From JAGLOK01 sp963675575 (GTDB lineage: Bacteria; Bacillota; Clostridia; Christensenellales; UMGS416), in the NCBI GenBank assembly GCA_963675575.1, contig OY776378.1, positions 2,790,001 to 2,854,000 of the forward strand: a stretch of 64,000 nucleotides of DNA. The letters are read 5' to 3'. The stretch's first letter is position 1; each line of letters begins with the position of its first letter. Made by a program: the position numbers and the translations under genes. Shown here piece after piece: positions 44,704 through 53,825 of the stretch. The notes beneath the pieces were generated by a model, which was not told the DNA's origin, made no database searches, and saw nothing but the letters and a program-made list of their open reading frames with translations.

Positions 44704-45010
44704 AATACTTAAACCTAAGAGTAAGAGAAGTAAATCAGTAAATCGCTTAAAAGAGAGCCGTATACGGTGGGATTACGGCAGGTGCATCCTGATTGAATGG
44801 GCTTATGAGGGCGGTAGCGAAAGTCGAAAGACGACTAGCTCCCGACGGGAAATTCACCCGTTATAAAGAAACCATATTATTGTATGGAATAAGTGAGCGA
44901 TAATTTTTCGTTAATTTGGGTGGCACCGCAGGAGATAACTCTTGTCCCATGTAGGATCGGTGTTTTTTTATACACAAAACTCTTGTCCTATGTAGGGATA
45001 AGAGTTTTTT
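44704..45010 (+). ncRNA. T-box leader controlling trpB (tryptophan type) with duplicated terminator arm
   Basis: The T-box core GGGTGGCACCGCAGG lies at 44918-44932. A terminator hairpin AACTCTTGTCC / GGGATAAGAGTT with a T run lies at 44978-45010. A TGG at 44885-44887 could be the tryptophan specifier, but stem I was not folded, so this is tentative. About 34 bases are tandemly repeated: 44937-44970 and 44978-45011 both read AACTCTTGTCC and then TATGTAGG or CATGTAGG. Only the second copy forms a strong terminator alone. Confidence 0.88.
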
Positions 45011-45066
45011 ATTACAAAAAAATAATGGCTTTGGTCATTTGATATTAAAAACTAAGGAGAATTATA

Positions 45067-46296
45067 ATGTTAAAACAAAACGTAGACTTTGCAGTATACA
45101 ACAAGACAACTCCTACAAAAGAAGGCTATTTCGGCACATACGGCGGCGCGTACATTCCCCCGCAGCTAATTCCGGAATTTGAAAAAATCTCAGCCGGTTA
45201 TCAGACAATATGCAAAAGCTCGAAATTCATCAACGAACTACGCCGAATCAGAAAAGAATTCCAAGGCAGACCAACTCCGACTTATCATTGCGAAAGATTG
45301 TCAAACTCCATTGGCAAAACTCAGATATACCTTAAAAGAGAAGACCTAAACCATACAGGCGCGCATAAGCTTAACCACTGCATGGGTGAAGGACTATTGG
45401 CAAAATATCTTGGCAAAAAGAAAATCATAGCAGAAACAGGCGCAGGACAGCACGGCGTGGCTCTCGCAACAGCCGCAGCTTTCTTCGGCCTCGAATGCGA
45501 CATATACATGGGTGAAGTGGATATAGCAAAGCAAGCACCAAACGTAGCGCGCATGAAGCTGCTCGGCGCAAAAGTCGTTCCGGTAAGCCACGGACTAAAA
45601 ACACTCAAAGAAGCAGTGGACTCAGCTTTTGAAGCATACATGGGAGAATTTGAAGAATCTATGTACTGCATAGGTTCCGTTGTTGGCCCGCATCCTTTTC
45701 CGATGATGGTGCGCGACTTCCAGACAGTTGTCGGCGTGGAAGCGCGTGAGCAATTCCTCGAAATGACAGGCAATCTGCCTGACGCTGTAGTCGCATGCGT
45801 GGGCGGAGGTTCAAACGCTGCCGGCATCATGACTCCGTTCTTAAACGATCCGGTAAAACTATACGGCGTAGAACCCATGGGCAGAGGCACTAAAGTCGGC
45901 GAACACGCAGCAAGCTTAACTTTCGGCACCGAAGGTATTTTACATGGTTTTAACTCAATAATGCTTCAAACTCTCAAAGAGGGCGAACCTGATCCCGTTT
46001 ACTCCATCGCCAGCGGACTTGACTATCCTTCAGTCGGCCCCGAGCACGCATATCTTCGCGACTTGGGACGCGTAACATATAAGAGCGCATCCGACGATGA
46101 AACGCTTGACGCATTCTTCAAATTATCAAGATTAGAGGGCATTATCCCGGCACTCGAAAGCGCGCACGCAATAGCATATGCGATGAAGCTGGCCGCAGAA
46201 ATGGAAACCGGCTCAATCCTCGTTAACTGCTCCGGCCGCGGCGACAAGGACTTGGACTACGTGCTGGAAAACTATGGCGACAGATTAGGCCAATAG
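45067..46296 (+). CDS. trpB: Tryptophan synthase beta chain
   Basis: A 409-residue PLP enzyme. The PLP lysine is Lys101 in HTGAHKLNHCMGE, preceded by YLKREDLN; the phosphate loop is CVGGGSNAAG; and YSIASGLDYPSVGPEHAYL and a final NCSGRGDKDLDYV are typical TrpB blocks. It joins indole and serine to make tryptophan. AAGGAGA precedes the ATG. No trpA or other trp gene is near, so this copy may act in indole salvage. It is well above its left neighbours in GC content. Confidence 0.95.
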   Translation: MLKQNVDFAVYNKTTPTKEGYFGTYGGAYIPPQLIPEFEKISAGYQTICKSSKFINELRRIRKEFQGRPTPTYHCERLSNSIGKTQIYLKREDLNHTGAHKLNHCMGEGLLAKYLGKKKIIAETGAGQHGVALATAAAFFGLECDIYMGEVDIAKQAPNVARMKLLGAKVVPVSHGLKTLKEAVDSAFEAYMGEFEESMYCIGSVVGPHPFPMMVRDFQTVVGVEAREQFLEMTGNLPDAVVACVGGGSNAAGIMTPFLNDPVKLYGVEPMGRGTKVGEHAASLTFGTEGILHGFNSIMLQTLKEGEPDPVYSIASGLDYPSVGPEHAYLRDLGRVTYKSASDDETLDAFFKLSRLEGIIPALESAHAIAYAMKLAAEMETGSILVNCSGRGDKDLDYVLENYGDRLGQ

Positions 46297-46321
46297 ATTT
46301 ATATTTGAAGTGACTTAATAT

Positions 46322-46369
46322 ATAGCATATGCAGGATTTAGTATCCCGCATATGCTATTTTATTTTTTA
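46322..46369 (+). terminator. Intrinsic terminator after trpB
   Basis: ATAGCATATGC and GCATATGCTAT form an 11-bp stem followed by a T-rich run, 26 bases after the stop. The remaining 311 bases to the next gene are AT-rich; I see no RNA motif or ORF in them. Confidence 0.88.
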
Positions 46370-46680
46370 ACGCGCATATATTAACAAATGCAGATTTAAA
46401 CTTAAGTTATATATGTAATAATCCGACTATATATATATAAGTCTAAATATAAATATTAATATAAATTGAGTTTATAACCAATGCTGTTAATACATACTGC
46501 AGAATTGTCTATGTGGTTGCTTTTTGAAAAAACTTTTAAAAAGGGCAAGGCGGAAAAAATAGTCAGTGGTTTATTTTGCTGTCAGCTAAGACCGAAATCA
46601 ACACGATTTATTTGAAAAAAAGCTTTATTCAAGATATAACCTATGTTTAATTTATGATATAAAAATAACGGAGAAAATCT

Positions 46681-48684
46681 ATGAAGCTTGGACTAGACGG
46701 CATTTATAAAAAATTGTGCAATACCACAGATCATGAATTGGCTTTAAAAAATGAAAACCAATTTTTTGCGGCTTTGATAACAATCACCTTGCTTACGGCA
46801 GCCCTTACAAGCACACTCGTAGGTTTATTTATATTAAAGGCAGAGCTATACCGAACCATTACTGATAGCATTCATTTGCTTTCGTTCACACTTGCCTTTT
46901 GGCTATCTTCAAAATTAATTAAAAATGAAAATATGAAAATGTATGTCTTTTCCGCATTGCTTTTTGGCGTGCTGATATTTTCGGTATCACGTTATTATTA
47001 TTTAATCGGTCCCGCGGTTTGGATGGGAGTATTGATTCTAGGCGCCATATTGTTACTCTATTCAAAAAGCACAATGATAATTCTCTTTGCCGTATCAAGC
47101 GCAATAACAAATATATATATGTGGAGAAAAATGCAAAACTTCGATAAATGGGGAAATTACTATATTTCTCAGGCAATTATCTTTTTTATGCTGTTTTTTG
47201 TCTTTTTTTTCATAATGAAGATTGCAAAAGCCCGACAAGAAACCATCCACAAACAGTATGAAGACATATATATATCAGAAGAAAAAATGTACTCAACATT
47301 ATTATCCGTGGGCGACGGGGTAATCACAATAGGGACGGATAACCGAGTTCAATTAATCAATCCGGTGACTGAGAAACTAACCGGATGGACACAGGCTGAA
47401 GCCGCAGGAAAAACTCTAGATGAAGTATTTAAAATTGTACATGAATATACCAAAGAGCCAATAAAAAGCCCGTCAAAAACGGTGTTTGAAACCGGAGAAA
47501 TCGTTCAGTTGGAAAATCATACAGTACTCATATCAAAAGACGGCACGGAATGCGCCATCGAAGACACCGCGGCGCCGATAAAAGACAAATCCGGAAATAT
47601 AATGGGCTGTGTACTTGTTTTCAGAGACTTCAGCGAAAAGAAGGAAAAACAAAAACGCATTGAATATCTAAGCTACCATGACCAGCTGACCGGCTTGTAT
47701 AATCGCAGATTTTTAGAAGAAGAAATAAGCCGCATAGATGTTAAAAGAAACTATCCCCTCTCTTTTGTCTATGCGGATGTTAACGGCTTAAAAATAATAA
47801 ACGACGCATTTGGGCACGAAGTCGGCGATCAGCTTATTATTATGGTCGCGGAGTCGATTAAAGCCGCGTGCCGCGCCGATGAAATTATTGCTAGAGTCGG
47901 CGGGGATGAATTCGTCATGTTGCTGCCTAAAACAGATGTGGATTCCGGAAGGGCGATTGTTAAACGAATAAACGGAATTATAAAAGATCAAACAATGATG
48001 GATATTCAGCTGTCTGTATCATTCGGAGGAGCCACAAAATGGGAGGAAGGCCGGCTCGCTTTGGATGTTTTGAACGAAGCCGAAGAGCGTATGTACCAAA
48101 GAAAAATCTTCAACAGCGGCAGCAAAAGAAACGGAATAATAAAAGCTATTCTTCAGGCCTTGTTGGTTAAGTGTCCCAGAGAAGAGGCGCATTCCAAAAG
48201 AGTGAGTGAACTATGCGAAAAAATCGGTGACGCCTATCTGATGAGTCCTGATTCTATTAAAGAGCTGGCTACCGCGGGAGAGCTGCACGACATAGGAAAA
48301 ATAGCTGTGGATGAATCAATACTGAACAAGGCAGAAAAATTATCTGTATCCGAGTGGGCGCAAATAACAAGCCATGCCGAAATAGGTTATCGGCTGCTGG
48401 GAGCAACCAGTGAATTTTATAAGATTTCCGAATATGTTCTTGCCCATCATGAAAAATGGGATGGAACGGGCTATCCAAACGGTATAAGCGGAGAAAATAT
48501 AAATTGGAGCGCGAGGGTTATCGCCATTGCGGATTCATATGACGCTATGGTCAGCGAAAGACCATATAAAAAAGCGCTGAGCAAAGAGCAGGCTATCGCG
48601 GAAATCAAAAAAAACGCCGGCACTCAGTTTGATCCCGATATAGCGAAAACATTTGTTGAAAAGGTTTTAAAATCTGAATGGTAA
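46681..48684 (+). CDS. Membrane PAS-GGDEF-HD-GYP signalling protein
   Basis: A 667-residue protein. About six membrane helices fill residues 25-180. A PAS domain follows (about 195-325, GDGVITIGTDNRVQLINPVTEKLTGW), then GGDEF (about 335-485, RVGGDEFVML) and HD-GYP (about 490-665, LHDIGKIAV, LAHHEKWDGTGYPNG, DSYDAMVSERPYK). Both the cyclase signature GGDEF and the HD and GYP motifs are intact. The protein may both make and break down a cyclic dinucleotide, or use one domain as a sensor. Confidence 0.95.
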   Translation: MKLGLDGIYKKLCNTTDHELALKNENQFFAALITITLLTAALTSTLVGLFILKAELYRTITDSIHLLSFTLAFWLSSKLIKNENMKMYVFSALLFGVLIFSVSRYYYLIGPAVWMGVLILGAILLLYSKSTMIILFAVSSAITNIYMWRKMQNFDKWGNYYISQAIIFFMLFFVFFFIMKIAKARQETIHKQYEDIYISEEKMYSTLLSVGDGVITIGTDNRVQLINPVTEKLTGWTQAEAAGKTLDEVFKIVHEYTKEPIKSPSKTVFETGEIVQLENHTVLISKDGTECAIEDTAAPIKDKSGNIMGCVLVFRDFSEKKEKQKRIEYLSYHDQLTGLYNRRFLEEEISRIDVKRNYPLSFVYADVNGLKIINDAFGHEVGDQLIIMVAESIKAACRADEIIARVGGDEFVMLLPKTDVDSGRAIVKRINGIIKDQTMMDIQLSVSFGGATKWEEGRLALDVLNEAEERMYQRKIFNSGSKRNGIIKAILQALLVKCPREEAHSKRVSELCEKIGDAYLMSPDSIKELATAGELHDIGKIAVDESILNKAEKLSVSEWAQITSHAEIGYRLLGATSEFYKISEYVLAHHEKWDGTGYPNGISGENINWSARVIAIADSYDAMVSERPYKKALSKEQAIAEIKKNAGTQFDPDIAKTFVEKVLKSEW

Positions 48685-48715
48685 CTATTTAAACGATTAT
48701 TCGTCAATACCAATC

Positions 48716-49276
48716 CTACATTGCAAGATGGTCTATTATAATCTTTATACCAAGCGAGATAAGCACGATGCCACCTATCGCGTCAAACAGACGCGGATAC
48801 TTTTCGCTTTTCAAATTGCACGCAAGTAAAACGCCCGCACCCGAAAGCACGAATGTAATAATTCCGGTAAGCGCCGAAGGCAAAAAAAGCCCAACTCCCA
48901 AGGATTTAACGGAAACCCCTGCGGCAAGCGCGTCTATCGATGTGGCCAACGCAAGCACGACAAGCGTTTTTATATCGGTAAGCGGCTTGCCTCCTTCGCC
49001 TTTTATCGCCTCGAATATCATGTGTCCGCCTATTAAAAGCAAAAGGCCAAATGCTATAAAATGGTCAACAGCGGAAATATATGCCGCGAAAGAAGACGCC
49101 AAAAGCCAACCCAAGGCAAGCATGGCAAACTGGAATCCGCCAAAAAAAACAGCGCATAAAAGCGCGACTCTTCTCTGTATTTTCTTGTCCCTAAGGCATG
49201 CGCCCAAAGACAGCGACGCCGCGAAAGCGTCCATTGCAAGTGCTGTTGCCAAAAGTAGTATTGCCGGAAATGTCAT
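48716..49276 (-). CDS. MntP-family manganese efflux-type membrane protein
   Basis: A 186-residue protein with six membrane helices. The two DAFA/DALA half-repeats LAMDAFAASLSLGA and LATSIDALAAGVSVKSLG, each with the conserved membrane aspartate, identify the MntP (DUF204) family, which exports Mn(II). No yybP-ykoY riboswitch is visible; only 22 bases separate it from the gene upstream, so it is probably cotranscribed with the SanA-like and nucleotide-sugar dehydrogenase genes. Confidence 0.9.
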   Translation of the reverse strand: MTFPAILLLATALAMDAFAASLSLGACLRDKKIQRRVALLCAVFFGGFQFAMLALGWLLASSFAAYISAVDHFIAFGLLLLIGGHMIFEAIKGEGGKPLTDIKTLVVLALATSIDALAAGVSVKSLGVGLFLPSALTGIITFVLSGAGVLLACNLKSEKYPRLFDAIGGIVLISLGIKIIIDHLAM

Positions 49277-49298
49277 TCGATTTTCCTCTTAAATTTAT

Positions 49299-49970
49299 TT
49301 ATGTTTTGCCGTCTTCAGTTATCGTGCCGTCGCCCGATATCGGAATCTTTTCCCCCAAAATCGGCACAGGTTTTAATATCTCCACTTCAAAAAAAGCTTT
49401 CACCCTCGCCGCCCATTCGCGCGCTCTGTAGTATGGCAGCCGGCGAGAAACATACACATCACAGGCAATAGCTTTCATATTAATACCCAATCTTTTGGCA
49501 ATATAGGCCGCCCTGTAAAGATGATATTTCTGCGTGCACACAACTGCACTTTTAACCCCGAAAATTTCTTTTGCGCGATACATGGTTGAATATGTGTCAA
49601 AACCCGCGTGATCCATAAAAATGTCTGTGATATCTGCGCCTTTATCAGCCAAATACTGACGCATCGCATTAACTTCATCGTAATCGGTGTCGCCATGGTC
49701 ACCCGAAACCAAAATTTTTGAAACGGATCCATTTTGATATAGCTCATAGGCGAAATCCAGCCGGTCACGCAACATATAGCTAACCGTACCATCAGAACCA
49801 ACCTTTGCCCCCGGGACTATTACGCAATCATAATGACCTTCAATTTCATCAACGGTTGTAAAATTGCTCTTACCCACAAGCATGATATAAACATTGATGC
49901 CTACAACAATCACAGCCATCGAAATGCAGATAAGCAACAAGGCCTTAATTGTTTTCTTAAAAATCTTCAT
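49299..49970 (-). CDS. SanA/YdcF/ElyC-family (DUF218) membrane-anchored protein
   Basis: A 223-residue protein with one N-terminal membrane helix (about 8-32) and a DUF218 domain: DCVIVPGAKVGSDG, LVSGDHGDTDYDEVNAMRQYL and VCTQKYHLYRAAYIAKRLG. SanA and ElyC affect envelope permeability and lipid-carrier metabolism in other bacteria. It lies eight bases after the nucleotide-sugar dehydrogenase gene, consistent with a shared envelope role. Confidence 0.9.
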   Translation of the reverse strand: MKIFKKTIKALLLICISMAVIVVGINVYIMLVGKSNFTTVDEIEGHYDCVIVPGAKVGSDGTVSYMLRDRLDFAYELYQNGSVSKILVSGDHGDTDYDEVNAMRQYLADKGADITDIFMDHAGFDTYSTMYRAKEIFGVKSAVVCTQKYHLYRAAYIAKRLGINMKAIACDVYVSRRLPYYRAREWAARVKAFFEVEILKPVPILGEKIPISGDGTITEDGKT

Positions 49971-49977
49971 ATAAAAA

Positions 49978-51297
49978 CTACAGCCGCCAATATGAAATTG
50001 AGTTTTTCTCCGCTTCCTTTTGGCTGTATATTCCTTTTACATCGATAAGAACACCCGAATTATTAAACCAAGTCTTCATCTCTACCAACGAAATCGCCTT
50101 ATATTCATCGTGTCCAACAGCGCAAATCACCACATCCACCGGAAGAGTGTCATTTCTATCGCAAAGCATAATGCCATACTCTCTGAAGCACTCCTGCTTG
50201 TCTGCATGAGGATCTGAAACTTTCACATCAACTCCGTATGACTCAAGCTCGCTTACAATGTCCACCACGCGGGTATTGCGCACATCGCCCACGTTTTCTT
50301 TAAACGTAAGACCCAAAACCAAAGCCTTTGCTCCACGCACCGAGTGCCCGGAAGCTATGAGCTGCTTTACCGCCTGCGACACAACATATTCTCCCATACC
50401 GTCGTTTATCCTTCTTCCGGCGAGTATTATCTGAGGATAATAGCCAACCTGCTGAGCTTTATATGAAAGATAATAAGGATCAACTCCAATACAGTGTCCA
50501 CCCACCAAGCCGGGTGTGAAATTTAAAAAGTTCCACTTGGTGCCCGCGGCTTGCAAAACTTCGGAGGTATCTATTCCCAAGCGGTCAAATATCATCGAAA
50601 TCTCGTTTGCGAAAGCGATGTTTATGTCACGCTGGCTGTTTTCTATTACCTTCGCGGCTTCCGCCACTTTTATTGACGAAGCTCTGTGTATGCCCGCTGT
50701 GATTATTGAAGAATAAAGAATATCCAACACGTCTAAAGTGTCCGCGTCGCTTCCCGACACTACTTTGACGATAGTTTCAAGCCGATGCACCTTGTCCGCG
50801 GGATTGATGCGCTCGGGGGAATATCCGACAGTGAAGTCTTCCCTAAATTTCATTTTCGAATGTTCTTCCAAGACAGGAATGCAAACTTCCTCGGTCGCGC
50901 CCGGATACACTGTTGATTCATAGACCACTATGCAGCCTTTTTTCATATTTTCGCCCGCAAAAGTGCTTGCGCCTATAAGTGGTAAAAAATCCGGAGTTCG
51001 AGCGCCATCGATAGGCGTGGGAACCGCTATTATGATGATGTCCGCGCGGGACAAATCCACAGGGTTGCTTGTGAGATGAATGTTTGAGCTTTTAAGCTTT
51101 GCATCTCCTATTTCACCTGTGACATCCGTGCCCGATTTATATTTTTCGACTTTTTCCTTATTGAAATCAAATCCTATAGTATCGTATTTGCCCGCGAACG
51201 CCGCGGCGAGAGGAAGACCGACATAGCCAAGGCCCACCACAGCCACCACAGCTGTTTTGTTTTCCACCATTTGTTTTAATTCTTTAATGTTTTGCAT
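49978..51297 (-). CDS. Nucleotide-sugar dehydrogenase (UDP-GlcNAc/ManNAc type)
   Basis: A 439-residue enzyme. The NAD fold begins VVGLGYVGLPLAAAFA; ESTVYPGATEEVC, the catalytic cysteine segment GLVGGHCIGVDPYYLSYKA and the C-terminal LGLTFKENVGDVRNTRVVD follow the family order. Length and the FTPGLVGGHCIG motif fit the WbpO/TviB/WecC group that oxidises UDP-amino sugars at C6. No glycosyltransferase or epimerase lies next to it, so it stands apart from a polysaccharide cluster. Confidence 0.93.
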   Translation of the reverse strand: MQNIKELKQMVENKTAVVAVVGLGYVGLPLAAAFAGKYDTIGFDFNKEKVEKYKSGTDVTGEIGDAKLKSSNIHLTSNPVDLSRADIIIIAVPTPIDGARTPDFLPLIGASTFAGENMKKGCIVVYESTVYPGATEEVCIPVLEEHSKMKFREDFTVGYSPERINPADKVHRLETIVKVVSGSDADTLDVLDILYSSIITAGIHRASSIKVAEAAKVIENSQRDINIAFANEISMIFDRLGIDTSEVLQAAGTKWNFLNFTPGLVGGHCIGVDPYYLSYKAQQVGYYPQIILAGRRINDGMGEYVVSQAVKQLIASGHSVRGAKALVLGLTFKENVGDVRNTRVVDIVSELESYGVDVKVSDPHADKQECFREYGIMLCDRNDTLPVDVVICAVGHDEYKAISLVEMKTWFNNSGVLIDVKGIYSQKEAEKNSISYWRL

Positions 51298-51406
51298 GCT
51301 TGCACCTTTTTATAAAATATTTTCTATAGTATATCGCTTATCTTAAATCGTTTCAACACAAGCGTTTGATATGTGCCAAATCTTGTTTTTTCTTTTCTTA
51401 AAAAAT

Positions 51407-51432
51407 AAAAGCCACTCAAAAGAGCGGCTTTT
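51407..51432 (-). terminator. Intrinsic terminator of the DUF4145-NPCBM gene
   Basis: Minus-strand AAAAGCCGCTC and GAGTGGCTTTT (one G-T pair) form an 11-bp stem followed by a T-rich run, ten bases after the stop. Confidence 0.85.
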
Positions 51433-51442
51433 ATATAGTCTT

Positions 51443-52639
51443 TTATTCGTCTTCTTGAACTTTATACAGCTTGAAGTTTCCCATTACTATATTAAGCGTT
51501 CCGTTTGTTCCTTTGTATGCTTCAAATTTTATCTGTAATCTGGCGCAGTCATCACCTAGCTGCACTGTGATGTTTTCAAGATTATCTTGGTAGTCAAGCC
51601 TCTCGCTCTGCCAAACCACAGCGTCATCCGCCCAAATAGTGATTTTATATGATCCGAATTTTTCTCTTATATCATAGCCGAAAGATTGCTCGCACCCCAA
51701 GTCGAACGATATCCTGTCATAATCTCCGTTTAAATACCACGCGGCCGTCTTTGATCCTTTAATATCGGTAATTTCAGACGAGGGTACAAACATTCCAAGC
51801 CCTTTTGTATATACTTTTTGATTCATTGTGAAAGGGTCGGTGTTTCCCTTATAGTTCCAATGTCCGAAATACAAAGTCGAAAAAGGTGAAGTGATTCCTA
51901 TATCATCAATATAATCAAACGGATCTTCTTCGGGAGTGGGTTCAATCGTAGGCGTTAATGGAACGATGTTTGTCGGTGCCTGAGTCACAGTTGGGGTATA
52001 TTCAAAAGTTGTCACAGGTGGGTCTGTGTCCGCCTTGCAGCTTTTTAAGCCATATGAAATGCCAACCGCCAATCCGGCTATTACAACAATCACAACCACC
52101 AAACCAACTACCGAGCCGTATTTACGCAAAAACCTGCTGAATGAAAACTTCCTCGAGTAATCTCCGCCAACATCATAGCCGGCGACTTCCGCCGAGCCCT
52201 GTATGCCCGCCATAGGTATCGAGCCATATGATTGGGAATAGCCGTCAATATGAGGCCAGCCCTCTTTTTCGGCCTCTCTGAACAGCCATTGTCCTATGTC
52301 GAGGCAATCGCCTATTGAGCTGTGAACCAAAATGCTCGCGCTTTCTTGCTCGCGCAGTGATGTCCGCGTTCCCGCGCTTCTCACATTGTGAAATTTCTGC
52401 AGTATTTCCGCCGGTACCATCCCCGATGTCTGCAAAGCTTCCAGCTTTTCTATCTGCGAAGCACCGCCCGCAACTTGAAGCTCATAAAAATCAAGCGCGA
52501 TATCTGTTGCCCACTCGCAATAAGTCCTTAGGGATGAGAGCGCAGACGATGGGCTAACATCGGCTAATCTGCTCGCATCTGCCGCCATCGCAGCAAGTTT
52601 AGGCCATTTAACCCTTAAAAAATCAAATTCTGACGCCAT
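51443..52639 (-). CDS. DUF4145-TM-NPCBM chimeric membrane protein
   Basis: A 398-residue protein. Residues 1-135 resemble DUF4145 (EFDFLRVKWPKLAAMAADASR and ALSSLRTYCEWATDIALDFYEL), a helical domain usually cytosolic and linked to restriction enzymes or other nucleic-acid systems. A membrane helix (about 184-207) and a Thr/Pro linker follow. The exterior C-terminal domain resembles NPCBM carbohydrate-binding modules (KGLGMFVPSSEI, YDRISFDLGC, ADDAVVWQSE, RLQIKFEAYKG). The DUF4145 part should face the cytoplasm and the NPCBM part the cell wall. No family name for the whole. Confidence 0.75.
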   Translation of the reverse strand: MASEFDFLRVKWPKLAAMAADASRLADVSPSSALSSLRTYCEWATDIALDFYELQVAGGASQIEKLEALQTSGMVPAEILQKFHNVRSAGTRTSLREQESASILVHSSIGDCLDIGQWLFREAEKEGWPHIDGYSQSYGSIPMAGIQGSAEVAGYDVGGDYSRKFSFSRFLRKYGSVVGLVVVIVVIAGLAVGISYGLKSCKADTDPPVTTFEYTPTVTQAPTNIVPLTPTIEPTPEEDPFDYIDDIGITSPFSTLYFGHWNYKGNTDPFTMNQKVYTKGLGMFVPSSEITDIKGSKTAAWYLNGDYDRISFDLGCEQSFGYDIREKFGSYKITIWADDAVVWQSERLDYQDNLENITVQLGDDCARLQIKFEAYKGTNGTLNIVMGNFKLYKVQEDE

Positions 52640-52743
52640 TTTATCAAACCTTTCGTGTTTATTATATAAACCTCTATCCCTAATTTTCCTATATATACCT
52701 ATCGTATATATTAAGTTATTATCAATCTGCTGTCAATTATGTT

Positions 52744-53574
52744 TTAACTTTTTAGAAACACACCGAACATATCCTTTTGCGTTTTGGACAGTCCTCCCTT
52801 TTTTATGGAAAGAATGTTATAGCCCACATCCTTTAGCACTTTGGTCAATTCCGCCTTGCCGTAACGCTTGTCCCAAATCCTATAGTTTTTAATTCCTTTT
52901 TCAGACGCCACCAGTGCCGAATGTAACCTTACACCCGCCGTTTCATAATATCTTTTGCGTTCAAGCACGGCATAAAGCCCTTCTTGCCAAAAGCCGCCTT
53001 CTTCCACCCGCCAGCTGCTTGAGTCTTTTTCATATATCGCATCAACAGAATAAACATCAAAACAAAAGTACCCCCCCGGTTTCAATGCCCCTTTTATGCT
53101 CTTTAGCATTCCATCGCGTTTTTTTGGCGAAATCGCCCCAAAGTCGCACCAGATCATCACGGCGCAGTCATATTTTTTTTCGAATTGATATTGGGTATAG
53201 TCACCTTTGATATATGAAATTTGTGAGCTATATTCACCCTTGTGAGACATTGCGTATCCCAGTGACTGGTTTGATATGTCTATACCGGTATATTTAATTC
53301 CCCGTTTTGCGAATTCTTTTGCGTAAAGCCCCGGTCCGCACCCCAGGTCCAAAACCGAATCTCCTTCATTAAGATTGCATCTTTTTATTATATTCTCCGC
53401 AATCTTTCGCCTTAGTTTTTTTCTGTATGACGCTTTGTCGTGGGATTCGTCCAAATGCGCTTTAAGCATGTTTCTTGAAATATACTCGTCATCCCAAATG
53501 GAAGCGCCTTCTTCAAATGCCTCCGGCCAGATATCATATTCCTTAATTTTTTCTAAAATATCTATTATATTCAT
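52744..53574 (-). CDS. Class I SAM-dependent methyltransferase
   Basis: About 276 residues. Motif I is VLDLGCGPGLYAKEFAKRG, then YTGIDISNQSLGYA, DCAVMIWCDFGAI and ALKPGGYFCFDVYSVDAI. Substrate unknown. The start at MNIIDILEKI is preferred since it opens the conserved part. Thirty-two further codons are open upstream, and no start has a good ribosome site. It is divergent from the enolase-superfamily gene across a 251-base AT-rich region with no feature I can name. Confidence 0.88.
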   Translation of the reverse strand: MNIIDILEKIKEYDIWPEAFEEGASIWDDEYISRNMLKAHLDESHDKASYRKKLRRKIAENIIKRCNLNEGDSVLDLGCGPGLYAKEFAKRGIKYTGIDISNQSLGYAMSHKGEYSSQISYIKGDYTQYQFEKKYDCAVMIWCDFGAISPKKRDGMLKSIKGALKPGGYFCFDVYSVDAIYEKDSSSWRVEEGGFWQEGLYAVLERKRYYETAGVRLHSALVASEKGIKNYRIWDKRYGKAELTKVLKDVGYNILSIKKGGLSKTQKDMFGVFLKS

Positions 53575-53825
53575 ATATTCAGTATATCGCATAACGTCTG
53601 CATGCGCCATAATATACAAAATAAATTGTAATATGTATGTATTTTTTGAGGTCAAGTATGTATATACCACATTTAGTTATATTGCATTTGTGTGTATACA
53701 ATATAGAACCGTTTGTGTTATTATTATATATTAGTTAGGAAGTATTTTTTATAGTATTTAGAACAAGTGTTTTGAAACTTTCGGATGCCGATTTTTTCAA
53801 AACCCGCTAAGCAGGAGAGGTTAAA

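Noticed and set aside
46370..46680. A gene or RNA in the gap before the GGDEF/HD-GYP gene
   Set aside because: The sequence is AT-rich with no ORF of useful length and no recognisable RNA core.
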